This document shows, in pieces, positions 1-12,133 of a DNA stretch of 64,000 nucleotides. The notes under the pieces were generated by a model, which did not search any database, had not been told where the DNA came from, and was given only the letters and a program-made list of their open reading frames with translations. The translations under genes were made by a program, and so were the position numbers. Source of the stretch: Alligator mississippiensis (taxonomy: Eukaryota; Chordata; Crocodylia; Alligatoridae); contig NC_081824.1 in the NCBI RefSeq assembly GCF_030867095.1, forward strand, positions 254,449,956-254,513,955. Direction: 5' to 3'. Numbering within the stretch: the first letter of the stretch is position 1; each line of letters opens with the position of its first letter.

Positions 1-430
1 ACCAATCCAGACAGTGGCCTAGGGTTTAAGGGGTTAATGTACAGGTATACCTTAGAGGAACCTCAGGTAGGTGCTAATGCAATATGGCCAATCCTATTTA
101 ATCTGAAAGACTGCTTTTACCTTGAATGAGGGAATAAAGATGGGATTTCCCAAGGCGAAGAGCTCTAGGGGTTCACAGAGGCTATACTGTGTGGTTTATA
201 ATATTTGTTTTGGGTTTTTTTATGCTTACTGCTTGTACAACTATATAGAAGGAATGCAGCTTTGCTAGACTGGTACCAGTTTGTATTAACTTGAACCTCT
301 GCAGGAAAACCAAGACCAGAGAGAGTGCCATGCTCAAACCCAAGCCTCCTCTGAGCTTCCCCTTTTATTCTGCTCCTTTCTTGGCTACATAGACTTGTTG
401 AAAATAAATGTGAATACAAGCACACTGTGG
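1..430. other. intergenic stretch, nothing recognised
   Basis: No exon, repeat family or RNA gene is recognisable. Short open frames occur on the minus strand but have no recognisable domain. Confidence 0.4.
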
Positions 431-1150
431 CAGCTGCCAGGTGCCTGATGAGGGCAGCTATTTTGAATCTGGGCCTGCCCATATAAACAGGGCAGTTTTG
501 CTGTTGGAGGCCAGGCAGCAACATTGCCTGGCCAGAGGACTGATGATATCATCTGGAGGTAAGGAAGGAGCTGTAGGGGATGGTCAGGAGGCTTCTGGTC
601 CTAGGCATGACCTAAACTGCACCCTGCTGGGAGTGGGTGGCCTGGTGGGGCTCCCAGTGGTGCGGGAGCTCCCAGGAAATGCCAGGCCAGTTACCACCCT
701 GGTGAAAGGTGGGTTGGGGCGCCTTAACCCCAGCTCCCACAACCGGGTAGGTTACCCCTTTTTGTAGAGTCTGGAGGGTGGACCCCCAGAGAAAGAGAGT
801 GAGGTCATGGACTCACGAACCTGTCTGAACTTCCCCAACTGGTCAATGCTGTGGCTAGGACCGGAAGGGTTGAAAGGCCAGGGGACCACCGCGAGGGATG
901 CCCAAGAACTGCGTGCCCAGGGTTCCGACTGGCCTGGAGGTGGGCCAGGGCTAGTAGCCAAAGGTCCCAGGGGGACCACACCCAGAAGGAGAAGCAGTTC
1001 AGGGAGCTATGGTGCCTGGTATCAAGGTGGATTTGGTTGCTGGAATGGGGGGATCATAGAGGGGTTCAACACTAGGATTATGGGGCCCAGAGTTGGGCTG
1101 GTGATTGTGAGAACATCTGGATGCCATCTGCGAGGCTTGGGCAGTGGTGT
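431..1150. other. GC-rich unassigned repeat-like segment
   Basis: The base composition shifts to G-rich here, and short overlapping frames on both strands carry no known motif. A TATA-like CCATATAAAC lies at about 479-488. The segment runs directly into CR1 reverse-transcriptase sequence at about 1150. It may be the 5' part of that element or a separate old transposon; I cannot decide. Confidence 0.3.
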
Positions 1151-2505
1151 AGGGGAGGAACTTCTATCCCGGGGAAGATCTTAGAAAAGTTTATTAAAGA
1201 GGCCATCCTTAATGGACTGGCCGACGTCAACATCTTAAGGGATAGCCAGCACGGGTTTGTTGCGGGTAGGTCTTGCTTGACCAATCTCATTTCCTTCTAC
1301 GACCAGGTGACCTATCACCTGGACAAGGGAGAAGAGATTGATGTCATATAGACTTCAAAAAAGCCTTCCACCTGGTGTCCCATGATCGCCTCTTGGAGAA
1401 ATTGGCCAATTGTCGCCTTGGGTCCTCCACGATCCACTGGCTGGAAAATTGGCTCCGGGGTCGGACCCAGAGGGTAGTAATTGATGGAAGTCACTCATCG
1501 TGGTGTCCTGTGACCAGTGGGGTCCCCCAGGACTCTGTCCTTGGACCCATACTGTTCAACATCTTCATTAATGATGTGGACACTGGAGTCAGAAGCGGAC
1601 TGGCCAAGTTCGCAGATGACACCAAACTTTGGGGCAAAGCATCCACACCAGAAGACAGGCGGATGATCCAGGCTGACTTGGACAGGCTCAGCAAGTGGGC
1701 GGACTAGAATCTGATGGTGTTCAACGCCGATAAATGCAAGGTTCTCCACCTTGGGGAAAAAAACCCCGCAGCATCCTTATAGGCTCGGCAGTGCTATTTT
1801 GGCTAGCACTATGGAAGAAAGAGACTTGGGGGTCATCACTGACCACAAGATGAACATGAGCCTGCAGTGCGATGCTACGGCTAGTAAAGCGACCAAAACG
1901 CTGGCTTGCATCCATAGATGCTTCTCAAGCAAATCCCGGGACGTCTTTCTCCCCCTGTACTCGGCCTTAGTGAGGCCGCAGCTGGAGTACTGCGTCCAGT
2001 TTTGGGCTCCACAATTCAAAAAGGATGTGGAGAAGCTTGAGAGAGTCCAGAGAAGAGCCACGCGCATGATCAGGGGTCAGGGAAGCAGACCCTACGATGA
2101 CAGGCTGAGAGCCCTGGGGCTCTTTAGCCTGGAAAAGCGCAGGCTCAGGGGTGATCTGATGGCCACCTACAAGTTTATCAGGGGTGACCACCAGTATCTG
2201 GGGGAACGTTTGTTCATCAGAGCGCCCCAAGGGATGACGAGATCAAATGGTCACAAACTACTTCAAGATCATTTCAGGCTGGACATCAGGAAGAATTTCT
2301 TTACTGTCCGAGCCCCCAAGGTCTGGAACAGCTTGCCACCGGAGGTGGTTCAAGCGCCTTCATTGAACACCTTCAAGATGAAACTGGATGCTCATCTTGC
2401 TGGGATCCTATGACCCCAGCTGACTTCCTGCCCTTTGGGCGGGGGGCTGGACTCGATGATCTTCCGAGGTCCCTTCCAGCTCTAATGTCTATGAAATCTA
2501 TGAAC
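1150..2505 (+). mobile_element. CR1 LINE fragment, reverse transcriptase and 3' end (dead)
   Basis: The translation shows the CR1 ORF2 order: HGFVAGRSCLTNL with FYDQVT, then a GVPQDSVLGPILFNIFIND block, the FADDTKLWG catalytic motif, and the C-terminal QLEYCVQFWAPQFKKDVEKL region. The frame is broken: a small deletion and stop sit near 1349-1351 just before the DFKKAF motif, an in-frame TAG lies at 1705-1707, and the frame shifts again near 1750. The tail GGACTCGATGATCTTCCGAGG and a final TCTATGAAATCTATGAA end the copy at about 2505. The copy is truncated 5', lacking the endonuclease. CR1 assignment is firm; function is lost. Confidence 0.9.
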
Positions 2506-2837
2506 GAAGCTGCAGATAGTGCCCCCTGGCATCAGGGCAAGAAATGGGCAGCCTCCTGCTTATTAAGATCAAGTAAACTATTAATGAGAAGGCGGGCGGT
2601 TAGCCCAGAAACAGGTGGGCAGGCCACTGGGAAGTTGGCCCCAAGAACTGCCCCCGCCTGCCCCCCCCCTTTACACCCAGTAACACATTCAAAACACTCA
2701 TTTTAATTTTTGTTATTCCCTTACAGTTTATTGCAGGTTAATAAATTATTTTACATTTAAACTAAAGTTACACATATACTCTACTGAGCAGTAGACTAAT
2801 TAGCTCCACAGTAAAGCGTCACTGTCTACATGTGCAC

Positions 2838-2960
2838 CCGTATTAGGACACACATCCCTTGGCTGGAAAGATCTGGGGATGTTCCTGCTTTGAACAGGGG
2901 TTTGGACTAGATGACCTCCTGAGGGTCCCCTCCAACCCTCACTTTCTATGATTCTGATTT
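2838..2960 (+). mobile_element. CR1 3'-terminal fragment
   Basis: This is a short CR1 tail. It contains TTTGGACTAGATGACCTCCT, then GAGGGTCCCCTCCAACC, and ends in TTTCTATGATTCTGA, the usual CR1 3' signature. The left boundary is approximate. Confidence 0.75.
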
Positions 2961-4428
2961 ATTTTTTAATTTGATGCAAGAAGATATGTATGTTCTGTTT
3001 ACATAATCTATGGAAAGAAAAATGTAAACAAATAAAAAGTTTCATTTAGGTATTTACGGAAAAGAAATATAAAAATATCACTGAAAATAAACTTAACAGT
3101 ATTGGACTATTCCACCCCCGCCCCCTCCACATTTTTTTTAGTTTAGATCAAGTAAATAAAGTGTTACACAATCAAAACATGAGATTTGAAGACTGATTTA
3201 TTTTCAAATAAATGCACTTACCACTGTAACATTAAAAATAATGTCAGCATGTTGGGCTGATGATTATGGACATCTTTGATACACTATAACTATTCTCATT
3301 GCTCCCAAAGGCTTTTGCTGATTCTGGTTTACATTAAGCATTTTCAAAAACATCAAGCAAGAGTCTTCTTATTTCAGGCTAAAAGATGGAAATGAGAAAG
3401 TAAAAAAGCATGAGGCTTTACAGAATAAAAACCAAGGGAAATGAACAATATGGCAATTGAAAGAGTATAACCCTAATCATTACTGGAACCAACAGCCACA
3501 AAACATCAGTAGTTTGGGCAGGACTGATGCACCAATTGATTTATGTTTCTAATTTTAACATGCATCAGAATTTTACCATTCAGCCACCATTCCACTTCAG
3601 GCTAGATATGTAGCCAAAACTCATAGGTATAACCCCCCCCCCCCTTCAAAACATATATTTAAAACATGAAATGTGTTAACAAACATACACATAAGCCAGA
3701 TATATAAATGCCTATATTTTGAAAAAAATATTTCAGTACAAAGCAATTTTAAGATTTCTAAAAAAATGTTACAAATAACAGTAACTACACATAGGATGTT
3801 TATCACTACAACCATTATGAAACTTAGATTTAAAAATATATATATGATAGTGTTTTTATGTAAGGGACAGTTCTACACAGAAATTCATGGGGATGCAGCG
3901 GTGTAGTTGCACCCCACATTTGATTTCTGTTCTATCCAAACCTTGGCAGCATTTTTAGTAATAAATTTCTATGGGACTCAATTGACTTCATGGCTCTTTA
4001 TAACCTGATTCCTGCTAATCTCTCTTCACTTCATAGGTATTAACAACCTTTTCTCCTTGTTAATGGTCTTGGTGTTCCACTATTTTTTTCTTGGGCAATT
4101 TTGCTGCCTCTTAGCCATTCCTGGTAATCTCTCTCTCCTATTTTACAGTCCCAAAGACCATTTTAATTTAAGTTAAAAATCTTAACTCGGGGATAGAAAT
4201 AACTAAAGGTGAAGTATTGGAGACACTGTCAAGACACTCAAGAAGACTAGACTGTGTTTTAGGAAGTTGAATATGACATGTAAATTTAACTATAATGACT
4301 GCAGGACTAAAGAAACAATAGCATTTGACTATTTTGACCATTTTTGCCTAGCTTGTTGTGTTTTTTACACTTTGTATTACATCTAGAAAATTAGTGCTAA
4401 CAAATAGTTATATTTCTTAGACATTAGG
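2961..4428. other. AT-rich intergenic DNA
   Basis: This is AT-rich sequence with poly-C at 3632-3643 and several A-runs. Small frames at 3621-3906 have no recognisable domain. I see no gene. Confidence 0.5.
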
Positions 4429-4490
4429 TTTCATAGACATTAGGGCTGGAAGGGACCTCGCAAGATCATTGTGTCCAGCCCCAAATTTAT
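4429..4490 (-). mobile_element. CR1 3'-terminal fragment
   Basis: TTTCATAGACATTAGGGCTG followed by GAAGGGACCTCG is the reverse complement of a CR1 3' end. Only about 60 bases are recognisable. Confidence 0.65.
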
Positions 4491-5451
4491 AGACAAATTA
4501 TAGATAAAAACAAATCCTATACTAGAAATCAAACATCTACTATAACATATTTTAATTTTATTTAAAAGAAAATTTTTGTCCCGATTTATGTGTTTTTGAG
4601 ATTGCACATTGGTTTCTGCTTTGATCTTAAACTGAATAATAGTGCTAGGCCCCTAGTATATTAGTAAAGTTTCTAGTTTATCTTTAACTGGAGAAAAATA
4701 TTTTGTTGTGTTATATGGGATGCACCATAGCACCTGTTATATGGGATGATGCACCGTAGCACCTCTTTTCAAAATCTTAGATCCACCCATGCGTGCACAT
4801 GTATATATGTAACAGGAAACATTGAAAAGTGCTACATAGTAAATAGCAAAAATGACTTAATATTTCTATACAGAACAGCGGATGAATGTGCTGGTTGTTG
4901 CCAAATGTTTTCTTCTTTTCTCTCACAACACCAATATTTTGAAGTTATTTACACAAAAATAAGCGAAATAAAAACTTTCTTCACTGTGCCATTAGTATTA
5001 AGAAGGTTGCAAGCAATGTCTTGAGCAAGTTCCCTAATAATGGCAGCAACTTCGATTCCAATTATTTTGTTTCCCTATACAGTAGAACTAAACATTTAAC
5101 TGTTTGCTCAGAATCTTCTAATGGATGTATTTGTCCAGATGTTATAAACATGGGGCATATTAACATTAAAAAGGGAGAGATTAATCCTTCAGATATTTCT
5201 ACATCCCAAATAAAATACTGTACTAAAAAAAAATCAAGTAGACATTTAGTAGCAAAATTAGTACAAGTTAAAATAAATGCTGCAGAAAAAGTAGAAGTAG
5301 AAGCTGGCTGTTATACCTTTCAATTAGGGATAATACTGATTAAAAAATATCCATTTAACCTGTTGTAATTACAATTTAATGGCTAAATGATTAATGGTTT
5401 TGGCAAACCCAGGGCAGGTGGGAGGGAGGTGGTGGGGACAGATGGACTAGT
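4491..5451. other. AT-rich intergenic DNA, nothing recognised
   Basis: Two short plus-strand open frames (4746-5024 and 5021-5368) overlap here. They have lysine/isoleucine-rich composition typical of AT-rich noise and no splice or domain evidence, so I do not call them genes. Confidence 0.45.
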
Positions 5452-5459
5452 ACATAATA

Positions 5460-6382
5460 CAAGCGTGGGCAAAATACAGTCTGTGGCCCAGATCCAGCCC
5501 ACCAAGGGATTTTGTCAGGCCTGTCGTGGGTCCCTCAGCCCCACTTGGACCAGGCACAGAGGGGCAGTCTGGCGTGTGGAACCTGTGGCCAGTCCCACCA
5601 CTCCCAGCCACACGGCAGGACTGGGGTGGTGTGGTGGCCGGACTAGGTTGCTGGTAGCCCCAGTAGTGGTGGCTCCTAGCTGCCACCACCACCAAAACTA
5701 GCCCTGCAGCCAGTGCAACCCAGCCCATCCACCCTGCACCCATGGCCAGGGGTGGGACCCAAGTGGGCATGATGCATAGCCAGGTGGATGGCATGAGGCT
5801 GCAGGCTGACAGAGAGCGGTGACCTGGAGTGGAATGGGTGGGTGGATAGGGCCAGGGCTGGGATCTTGGGGTGGTAACTGCGTGGGCCCAGGGCCTGGGG
5901 CAGAGCCTCAATCCACTACCTGCAAATCCCAGTGATGGGTGCTGGTTCTGCAAGCAGGGACATATGTGGGCAGGGGATCTAGCTCTCCGCTGTCACTGCC
6001 CCAAGATCCCAGACCCGGTCCCATTCACCTGCAGCCTCATCCCATCCACTTGTCCGTGTGTTCAGCCTGTGCATGTACCAGATGGAGATCCTGGGATCAT
6101 GGGGCAGTGACAGTGTGGGGCTGTGGCCTGGGGCAGAGCCATGATCTGCTCCACCCCCGGCAACCCTGACTCTGGAACCAGTACCCACTGCCGAGGCATG
6201 TGGGAAGTGGATCGTGGCTCTGCTTTGGGCCTCAGGCCTGCACTGTCCTGGCCCTGCCTGCTTGTCCTGCTCCTGGATGCCATTCCCTGCCCACCTGCAG
6301 CCCCATCCTGGCTACCTGGCCCAGAGCAGAGCCACTTAAGGAGTTCTGGTGGTCCCCAGGCCTAAATAATTGCCCACTCCTG
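5460..6382. mobile_element. non-autonomous hAT-like DNA transposon
   Basis: The left end CAAGCGTGGGCAAAATA and the reverse complement of the right end, CAGGAGTGGGCAATTA, form an imperfect terminal inverted repeat. The flanks ACATAATA (5452-5459) and ACCTAATA (6383-6390) match at 7 of 8 positions, as expected for a hAT 8-bp target duplication. The GC-rich interior has no transposase. A related element with the same right end lies at 51984-52922. Confidence 0.7.
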
Positions 6383-6390
6383 ACCTAATA

Positions 6391-8284
6391 GCTAAACTCT
6401 GTGGACCCCAGTACAGCCACTGGCAGCATCCCTGCTGCCTGCCTCAAGCAGCCCGGACTCTGTGGCAGGTGGCAGGGGCCTGCCTGGAGCCCAGGCTGCT
6501 TGTGGCAGATGGCAGGGAGGCTGCAAGCAGCTGCCCCAGGGTTTACAGAGCCTAGCTTATAGTACCTGGATAAAGCCTGTTCAGGTACTAATCCCTGCTC
6601 TCCCCTCCCCATCCTCCTTGCTGTTCCCTCCTGCCTGCCCTGCCAACTTTAAGGTTCCTGCTGGGGCACCACGTGGCTTCCCTTCCTCACCTTCCCTGCT
6701 GGACTGTGCCCCACCCCACGTTAAATGATAACCAGTAAGTTAGAACTAGTTTTCACAGCCTTATCAGTTAGACCGTTCACACTCCTACTTTCAATAATGC
6801 ATGCAAATCCCTTATAATCATTTTATCAGCCATTTGGTTGAATTGATGATAGACATATGCCATCTAGTGGTTAACTCTCAAAACAGCTAACAAGCATATA
6901 CAAAAAAACACTTCAAGAGAATGCTATTAAATCTGTTAACTCTCAATCTACCTCGCAGTAGGAAAAGGAAAAGATATAGCAAAAATCAAACAAAAATCCA
7001 GATATTAAAAGGCTCTTATTTGAATAGCATAAAAGATTGACAATTAAGATTTTTTCTTTTCAAATGACAAGAAAAAACCTTAGTAAATCAGTGCTTCTTA
7101 ATACATATACTTAAGATTCATATATAGCTATTTCTTTTCCACAGAAGCAGCTAAAATGGAAAAGTTGTGAAATGAAACACTGGTTATAACTATTTTCTTA
7201 GAAATTTTCCAAAACACTTTAGCCTTAATTATAACATTCAGTATCTGTTTTTGAGAAAAATGTCAATACTGATGGTCTTATTTGGCAAAAAGCTTGTTTA
7301 CATGTGGGGTGTACCTCTCTGAAGCAAAAACAATTGTGTCTATCTTTTCACAAGTGAAAAAAACTAATGGCAAGTCATACAGAGCCCTGATTTGGCCACT
7401 TACAAGGAAGTGAATATTAGGGAGTGTTTCATGAAAGCAGATTTGCACAGAGGAAATACCAGTTTGTTCTACAGAAAGAGCAGAGAAAGAAGAAAGGACC
7501 AAAAATAAGAAACAACACTTGTTTCATATGCTGTAAGCAACTTTCACTGGAGATATATGAAGTCATGCTTCTGGTTGAAAAGTAAAATAGTTGATTTAAA
7601 AATGTAGGTCACTGACTGAAACCATACACTTCAAACAACAAATGACTACAAATGACAGAAGCAACAAATGCCCACAAATTTTGACACAGACTAAAAAGAC
7701 TTTCTAGTGCTATTAGTCTCTCAGTACCAGGCTGTGCAGACTGTTCGTTACCCCAGCGGCTCAAAACTTAAACACAGGCCAATAGTGCTGGAAGGATGAA
7801 TACTTCTAGTTCTTGATCCTACTAGTCTGAACATTGCTCAGACAGTCAAGTGCCATATTTTCTCAAATATAAGACAACCCTGATTATAAGCTGACCCCCT
7901 AGTAATTGGATTCTATATATGGACAATTTACAAATTTGATATAGTTTTCCAGGTATAGAATAGTATTGGAGATCTGTCTTGAATTTGAACCCCTCCCATT
8001 GCTACAGTAGGAAAAATAAATCTGGGCCCCTTTGCCCTCCACCCTCCTTTCCCCACCAATTCTTCCCATGCAGCTCTTTCCCCCCAGTCTTTCGTGTCAG
8101 ACCCTGCTCTCCCTGAGCACATGGAAGTGAAGGGCAAATCTGAAAAAAATAAGATCTTGAAATAAACATAGCTGTAGTAGTTTGCATGTAGTCCCCATAT
8201 ACTTTGTTTATCCAAAAATGCATTTCACATTTTTGAAACTGTTGCAAGTTTGAGTACAGATACTCCAGAAACACTTTTAATAGA
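6391..8284. other. intergenic DNA, start GC-rich then AT-rich
   Basis: Positions 6391-6725 are GC-rich and repetitive, with CAG-type words shared with neighbouring DNA transposons. The rest is AT-rich. A segment at 7856-7905 (TTTTCTCAAATATAAGACAA and following) resembles the end of an old DNA transposon, but I cannot place it. No gene is seen. Confidence 0.4.
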
Positions 8285-9720
8285 CCAAGTAGAGGAGGAG
8301 GAAGCAAAGAAGATGGAAGAAAGGATTAGTTTAAAGGAAGCGGAGGGAGCAGTGTTAAAAAACCTTTGAAAGAGGGAAATCACCAGGAGAAGATACATTG
8401 CCTATGGCATTTTATGAGAATTTTTTTGCATAGGTAGGAAATAGTGGAATCAGGAGAGGCAGGGAAAGATTTTACAAGAGCCATTGTGATCTTAAAAAAG
8501 GGGAGAAGGAATTCCTAAAAAACTGGAGGCCAATTACACTCCACAACGTTAATGGCCAAGATGCTGGCTTTGAGGATAAGGAAAAACCTCCAGAAGATAA
8601 TGCATGAAGACCAAGTATGTGCAGTACTAGTCAGAAGGCTCTCTGAAGCGATCAGCGTGATCAGAGATACACTGTTCCACATCCAAGAGAGGAAAACAAC
8701 CACAGTTATAGCAAGTCTAGATTTAGAAAAAATCATATGACAAAGTGGATCATGATTACCTATTCAAGGTGCTAGGAAAAATGGGGTTCCCAGAGAAATT
8801 TATATGCTGGATAAGGTTATTGTATAGAGAAGCAGAGAGTCAAGTCCAAATTAATGGACACTTAACTGGGACCTTTAAAATCCATACTGGGGTGAGACAA
8901 GCGTGCCCCCTGTTGCCACTACTGTTTGTTTGCAGCATGGAACTATTAGCACAAAGAATAAGCATAGACTAAGTCACATACAGAGTAACAATACAGAGAA
9001 GAGAGATAAAATGCGCACTATAGATGGATGATATGAATGTAGCAGTTAGAGATAGTTTCGATGGAAAGGGTGCTAAAGTATACATCAGAGTATGGAGAAG
9101 TGACAGGGGCTAAACTAAATAGATTGAAAAGCACCATAATGGGAGTGGGGAGCTAGAGGGACTCAGAGAAGTTGGGCCTTCAAATAAGAGAGAGAGAAAG
9201 AAATCAGAGTGCTAGGGATCCTGATGGACGCCAAAGGAAAAGGTAATATAGCCTGGGAAAAGGTGATGGCAAGACTACAGCAAATACTTTTGTTATGTTC
9301 CGGAAGGATACTGTCCTTTGCCAGATAAGTGGCAGCATTTAAGGCTGTGCTACTGTCGATTATTCTATATATGGAAATTGTACTCCTACCAACATGGCAG
9401 CAGATAGCAGAAGTACAGAGGGAAATATGTGTGTTCTTCTGGAATGCCAAGAGAGAAAAGTTGGGTAGAGTTGAACTGTACGAAGTAAGAGAGATGGGGT
9501 GATGGGGGCTGCCAGACTTGGGATTGTTCTTCTATGCGAAATACATAAGCATGACATGAAAGGTTGTAATGGAGGCAGAGGGGAAAGCACCACATATCAC
9601 CCCATTTAATGCAGCTGCAGTTTTGAGGAAATGGGGAGGATGTCAGACCACTTTGAAGAGTCCATGGGAATGTGAATGGGGCCTCTACCCAGGTACTAGA
9701 ATAAGAAGAAGATCCAGGGG
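8285..9720 (+). mobile_element. Tx1-like L1 LINE relic
   Basis: Conceptual translation across several broken frames follows non-CR1 LINE reverse transcriptase. A segment with MAKMLALRIRKNLQKIMHEDQ at 8552-8610 is followed by an SLDLEK active-site equivalent and, after a stop, by DHDYLFKVLGKMGFPEKFI and TGVRQACPLLPLLF (8745-8972). Downstream are TGAKLNRLKS and FFWNAKREKLGRVEL. This order matches L1 clade elements of the Tx1 type rather than CR1. Stops and frameshifts are frequent (for example TGA at 8739-8741), so the copy is old and dead. Boundaries are approximate. It is distinct from every other LINE in the window. Confidence 0.7.
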
Positions 9721-11530
9721 TACCTGGCCCTTTTCTTCTCCTTCACCCCTCCTCTCTCCACCTTTTTCCTCTCTTACCTTTTGTGTGTTTGCTGGTGCAT
9801 CCTGTCCCTGGTAGAGGTCCTTCCCCCTGGATTCCTGGTTAAGTGGTTCTAATGATCCCACCTCACTTCCTTCCACTTCATCTCTGTGTCTCTTTTGCTT
9901 TTGCTCCAATTGTGACACCAGAGGCAAACTCACAGGCAGGGGAGCCTGAGAGTGGCAGATTAAGATTTCCTGGGGCCTTGAGCAAACAGAAAGTTGGAGG
10001 CCTCCCACTAGGTGAGGGCAGGTTCCCTCTGCACCTGCTAGGGGGCTGTGGCTGGGCCCTACTGGCCTCCTCGGTATGTCTGGGGCAACCTAGGGGCTGT
10101 GGGTGCCGCTGAGGTGAAGTTGGTTCTGGCCCCAGCCTGGCCTCTCTGCCCAGTAGGTGTCGCACAGCTGGGGCTGCGATCCCCCAGCATCATGGGACAG
10201 CCTGGGGCTGGGGCCATAGCTGGCTTGAGGTAGGGGCACAAGCTCCATTCCCAGCTGCCCGCCTACCCCTCTGCCAGCCCACATAGCATGGGGTGGGGCT
10301 GTCTTGTCCTGTCCCAGTGGCAATGGTGCCAGCAGCCACCCGCAGATGGCAGGGAGTGGGAGCAGGAGTGGGGCCACCCATGAATCTCTACGATCATCCC
10401 TAGCCCCTGGCCCTGACCCTGGCCCAGCTGGAGGGGAGGAGGTGTGCGCTGCCTGCCCTGAACGCCCACAGCCAGGATGCCCACCTGGGCTGTGCTGCCC
10501 TGGTGCCCCAATCAGGGACCCCCAGGAAGCCCCTGATCAGCAAGGGCCCCTAGGCCTGGCCCTGCACGCCTGTGTGTTAATCCACCCCTGCCTGAAGCAA
10601 GATGGCCACCGGGTCCAGGTGCAAGCAGAGGCTGGTAACCCAGGGGGTGGAAGTAGAGGGTCTATCTGCTGCAGAGAGTCCTGTATAAGCCCAAGCCTCA
10701 GGCCAGGGCAGGTGGTCTGGCAATGGAAGCCGCTGGGGACAAAACCTTTTCTGAGAGGTGTGAGGACTGGATCCCAGCCTGCAGAGAGAGCACTCAGGTG
10801 GCAGCCCCAAGTGACAAGAAGCTGAGGACCTGGATAGGAAGCAAACTGAGTACCCAGGGCTCTTTCTGTTTTGCTTGCCTTTCTACTTGGAGCCCACCAC
10901 CACAGTGTGTGGTGAGCTCTGTGTGGGACTTTCCTTTGAGCTGGCACTGGTGCTTGCATTTTGTGGTTTTTGTTTACCCCTGGAGGGCTGGGTTGTGGCT
11001 GTAGGGGAGGCAGAGCCCATTGAAAAGGGTTGACTGGGAATGCCCCAAACTTTAAATTGTGTTGAGTGGACAGAAGATAAGGACTAGAGTGTGTTCTGTG
11101 GCCAAATGAGGCTGAAATTGCTCAGACTGTAAGGCAGGAAGTGGCAGGGGAAAAACAGGACTCAAGGCTCCTCGCTGCCTACAAGAAGATATTGCAGGTG
11201 CTAGAACTTGAGGCCACAGGGTGTGACCATAGCTGAGCCAGGAGCTTGCAGCCCTGAACAGTGGGCCCCAAGCTAGAGGGCTCAGCAAGAGTATAATTGG
11301 GATGAGGCTGGGGTGGAGCCTCAGACCAGACAGGGCTTGACTCTTCAAAAGCATGCCTTGCCGTTGGTGCTGCCTCCCCTAATAATTTTGACATCAGGAC
11401 CTGGCAGATGAGACTACTGAGTAGGAAAAAGACTGGAGGGTGTAGGTGCTAGTAGGCCTCTAGAGAGGGGTAATTTACCTTACGCTGAAGGGGAAGGCTC
11501 TTTTCTTGGCCAGGATGGTGGACCTCCACA
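9721..11530. other. GC-rich unassigned DNA
   Basis: Long overlapping open frames on both strands (for example 10304-10825 on the plus strand) are rich in G, P, A and R, contain no domain and mirror each other across strands, which is typical of GC-rich non-coding sequence. The segment 10850-11530 leads straight into a CR1 copy and may include its 5' region; this is not proven. Confidence 0.35.
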
Positions 11531-12133
11531 ACAGAAATTTAAACTAAAATTTCTGGGGGGGGACAACAAGTGGAGCAAGCCCAAGGGCCGATAAACAAAC
11601 AACCATTACAACAGGAGGTGACAGGAAGGATACTACAGCATGAGCTGAGGGAATGGAGCTCCCTCAACATGACAGGAAACCAAAGACATCCAGCAGAGGA
11701 CTCAAATGACCTATACACAAATGCTAGGAGCATGGGGAACAAATAGGAGGAACTGGCCCTCCTGTTTTCCAGCAGGGACAATGATATCAGGGATAACAGA
11801 GACCTGGTGAGACTCTACCCATTATTGGACCATAGCTATAGAGGGCTACACCCTGTGTAGGAGGGATCACATAGAGAAAAAGGGTACAGGCGTAGCTCTA
11901 TATGTAAAAGAGTAGTATACCTCCTTGGAAACAAATTGGTACTAAGGAAAGGTGATTTGAGACCCTCTGGGGCAAGATATTTGGGGATGCAGTGAAAGGG
12001 ACCTAACTGTAGGAATATATTACAGACTTCCGAATCAAGATGAGGAGCTAGATCTGGAGTTCTCCAGATAACTGGAAGAGGCTGCGAGAGCACGGCATAT
12101 GGTCATCATGGGTGACTTTAACTACCCAGACAT

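Noticed and set aside
4746..5368. Two overlapping plus-strand frames in AT-rich DNA
   Set aside because: No domain, no splice support and low-complexity composition; chance frames are expected here.
10304..10959. 173-codon plus-strand and 140-codon minus-strand frames facing each other
   Set aside because: Mirrored open frames in GC-rich DNA, Pro/Gly/Ala-rich, no motif.
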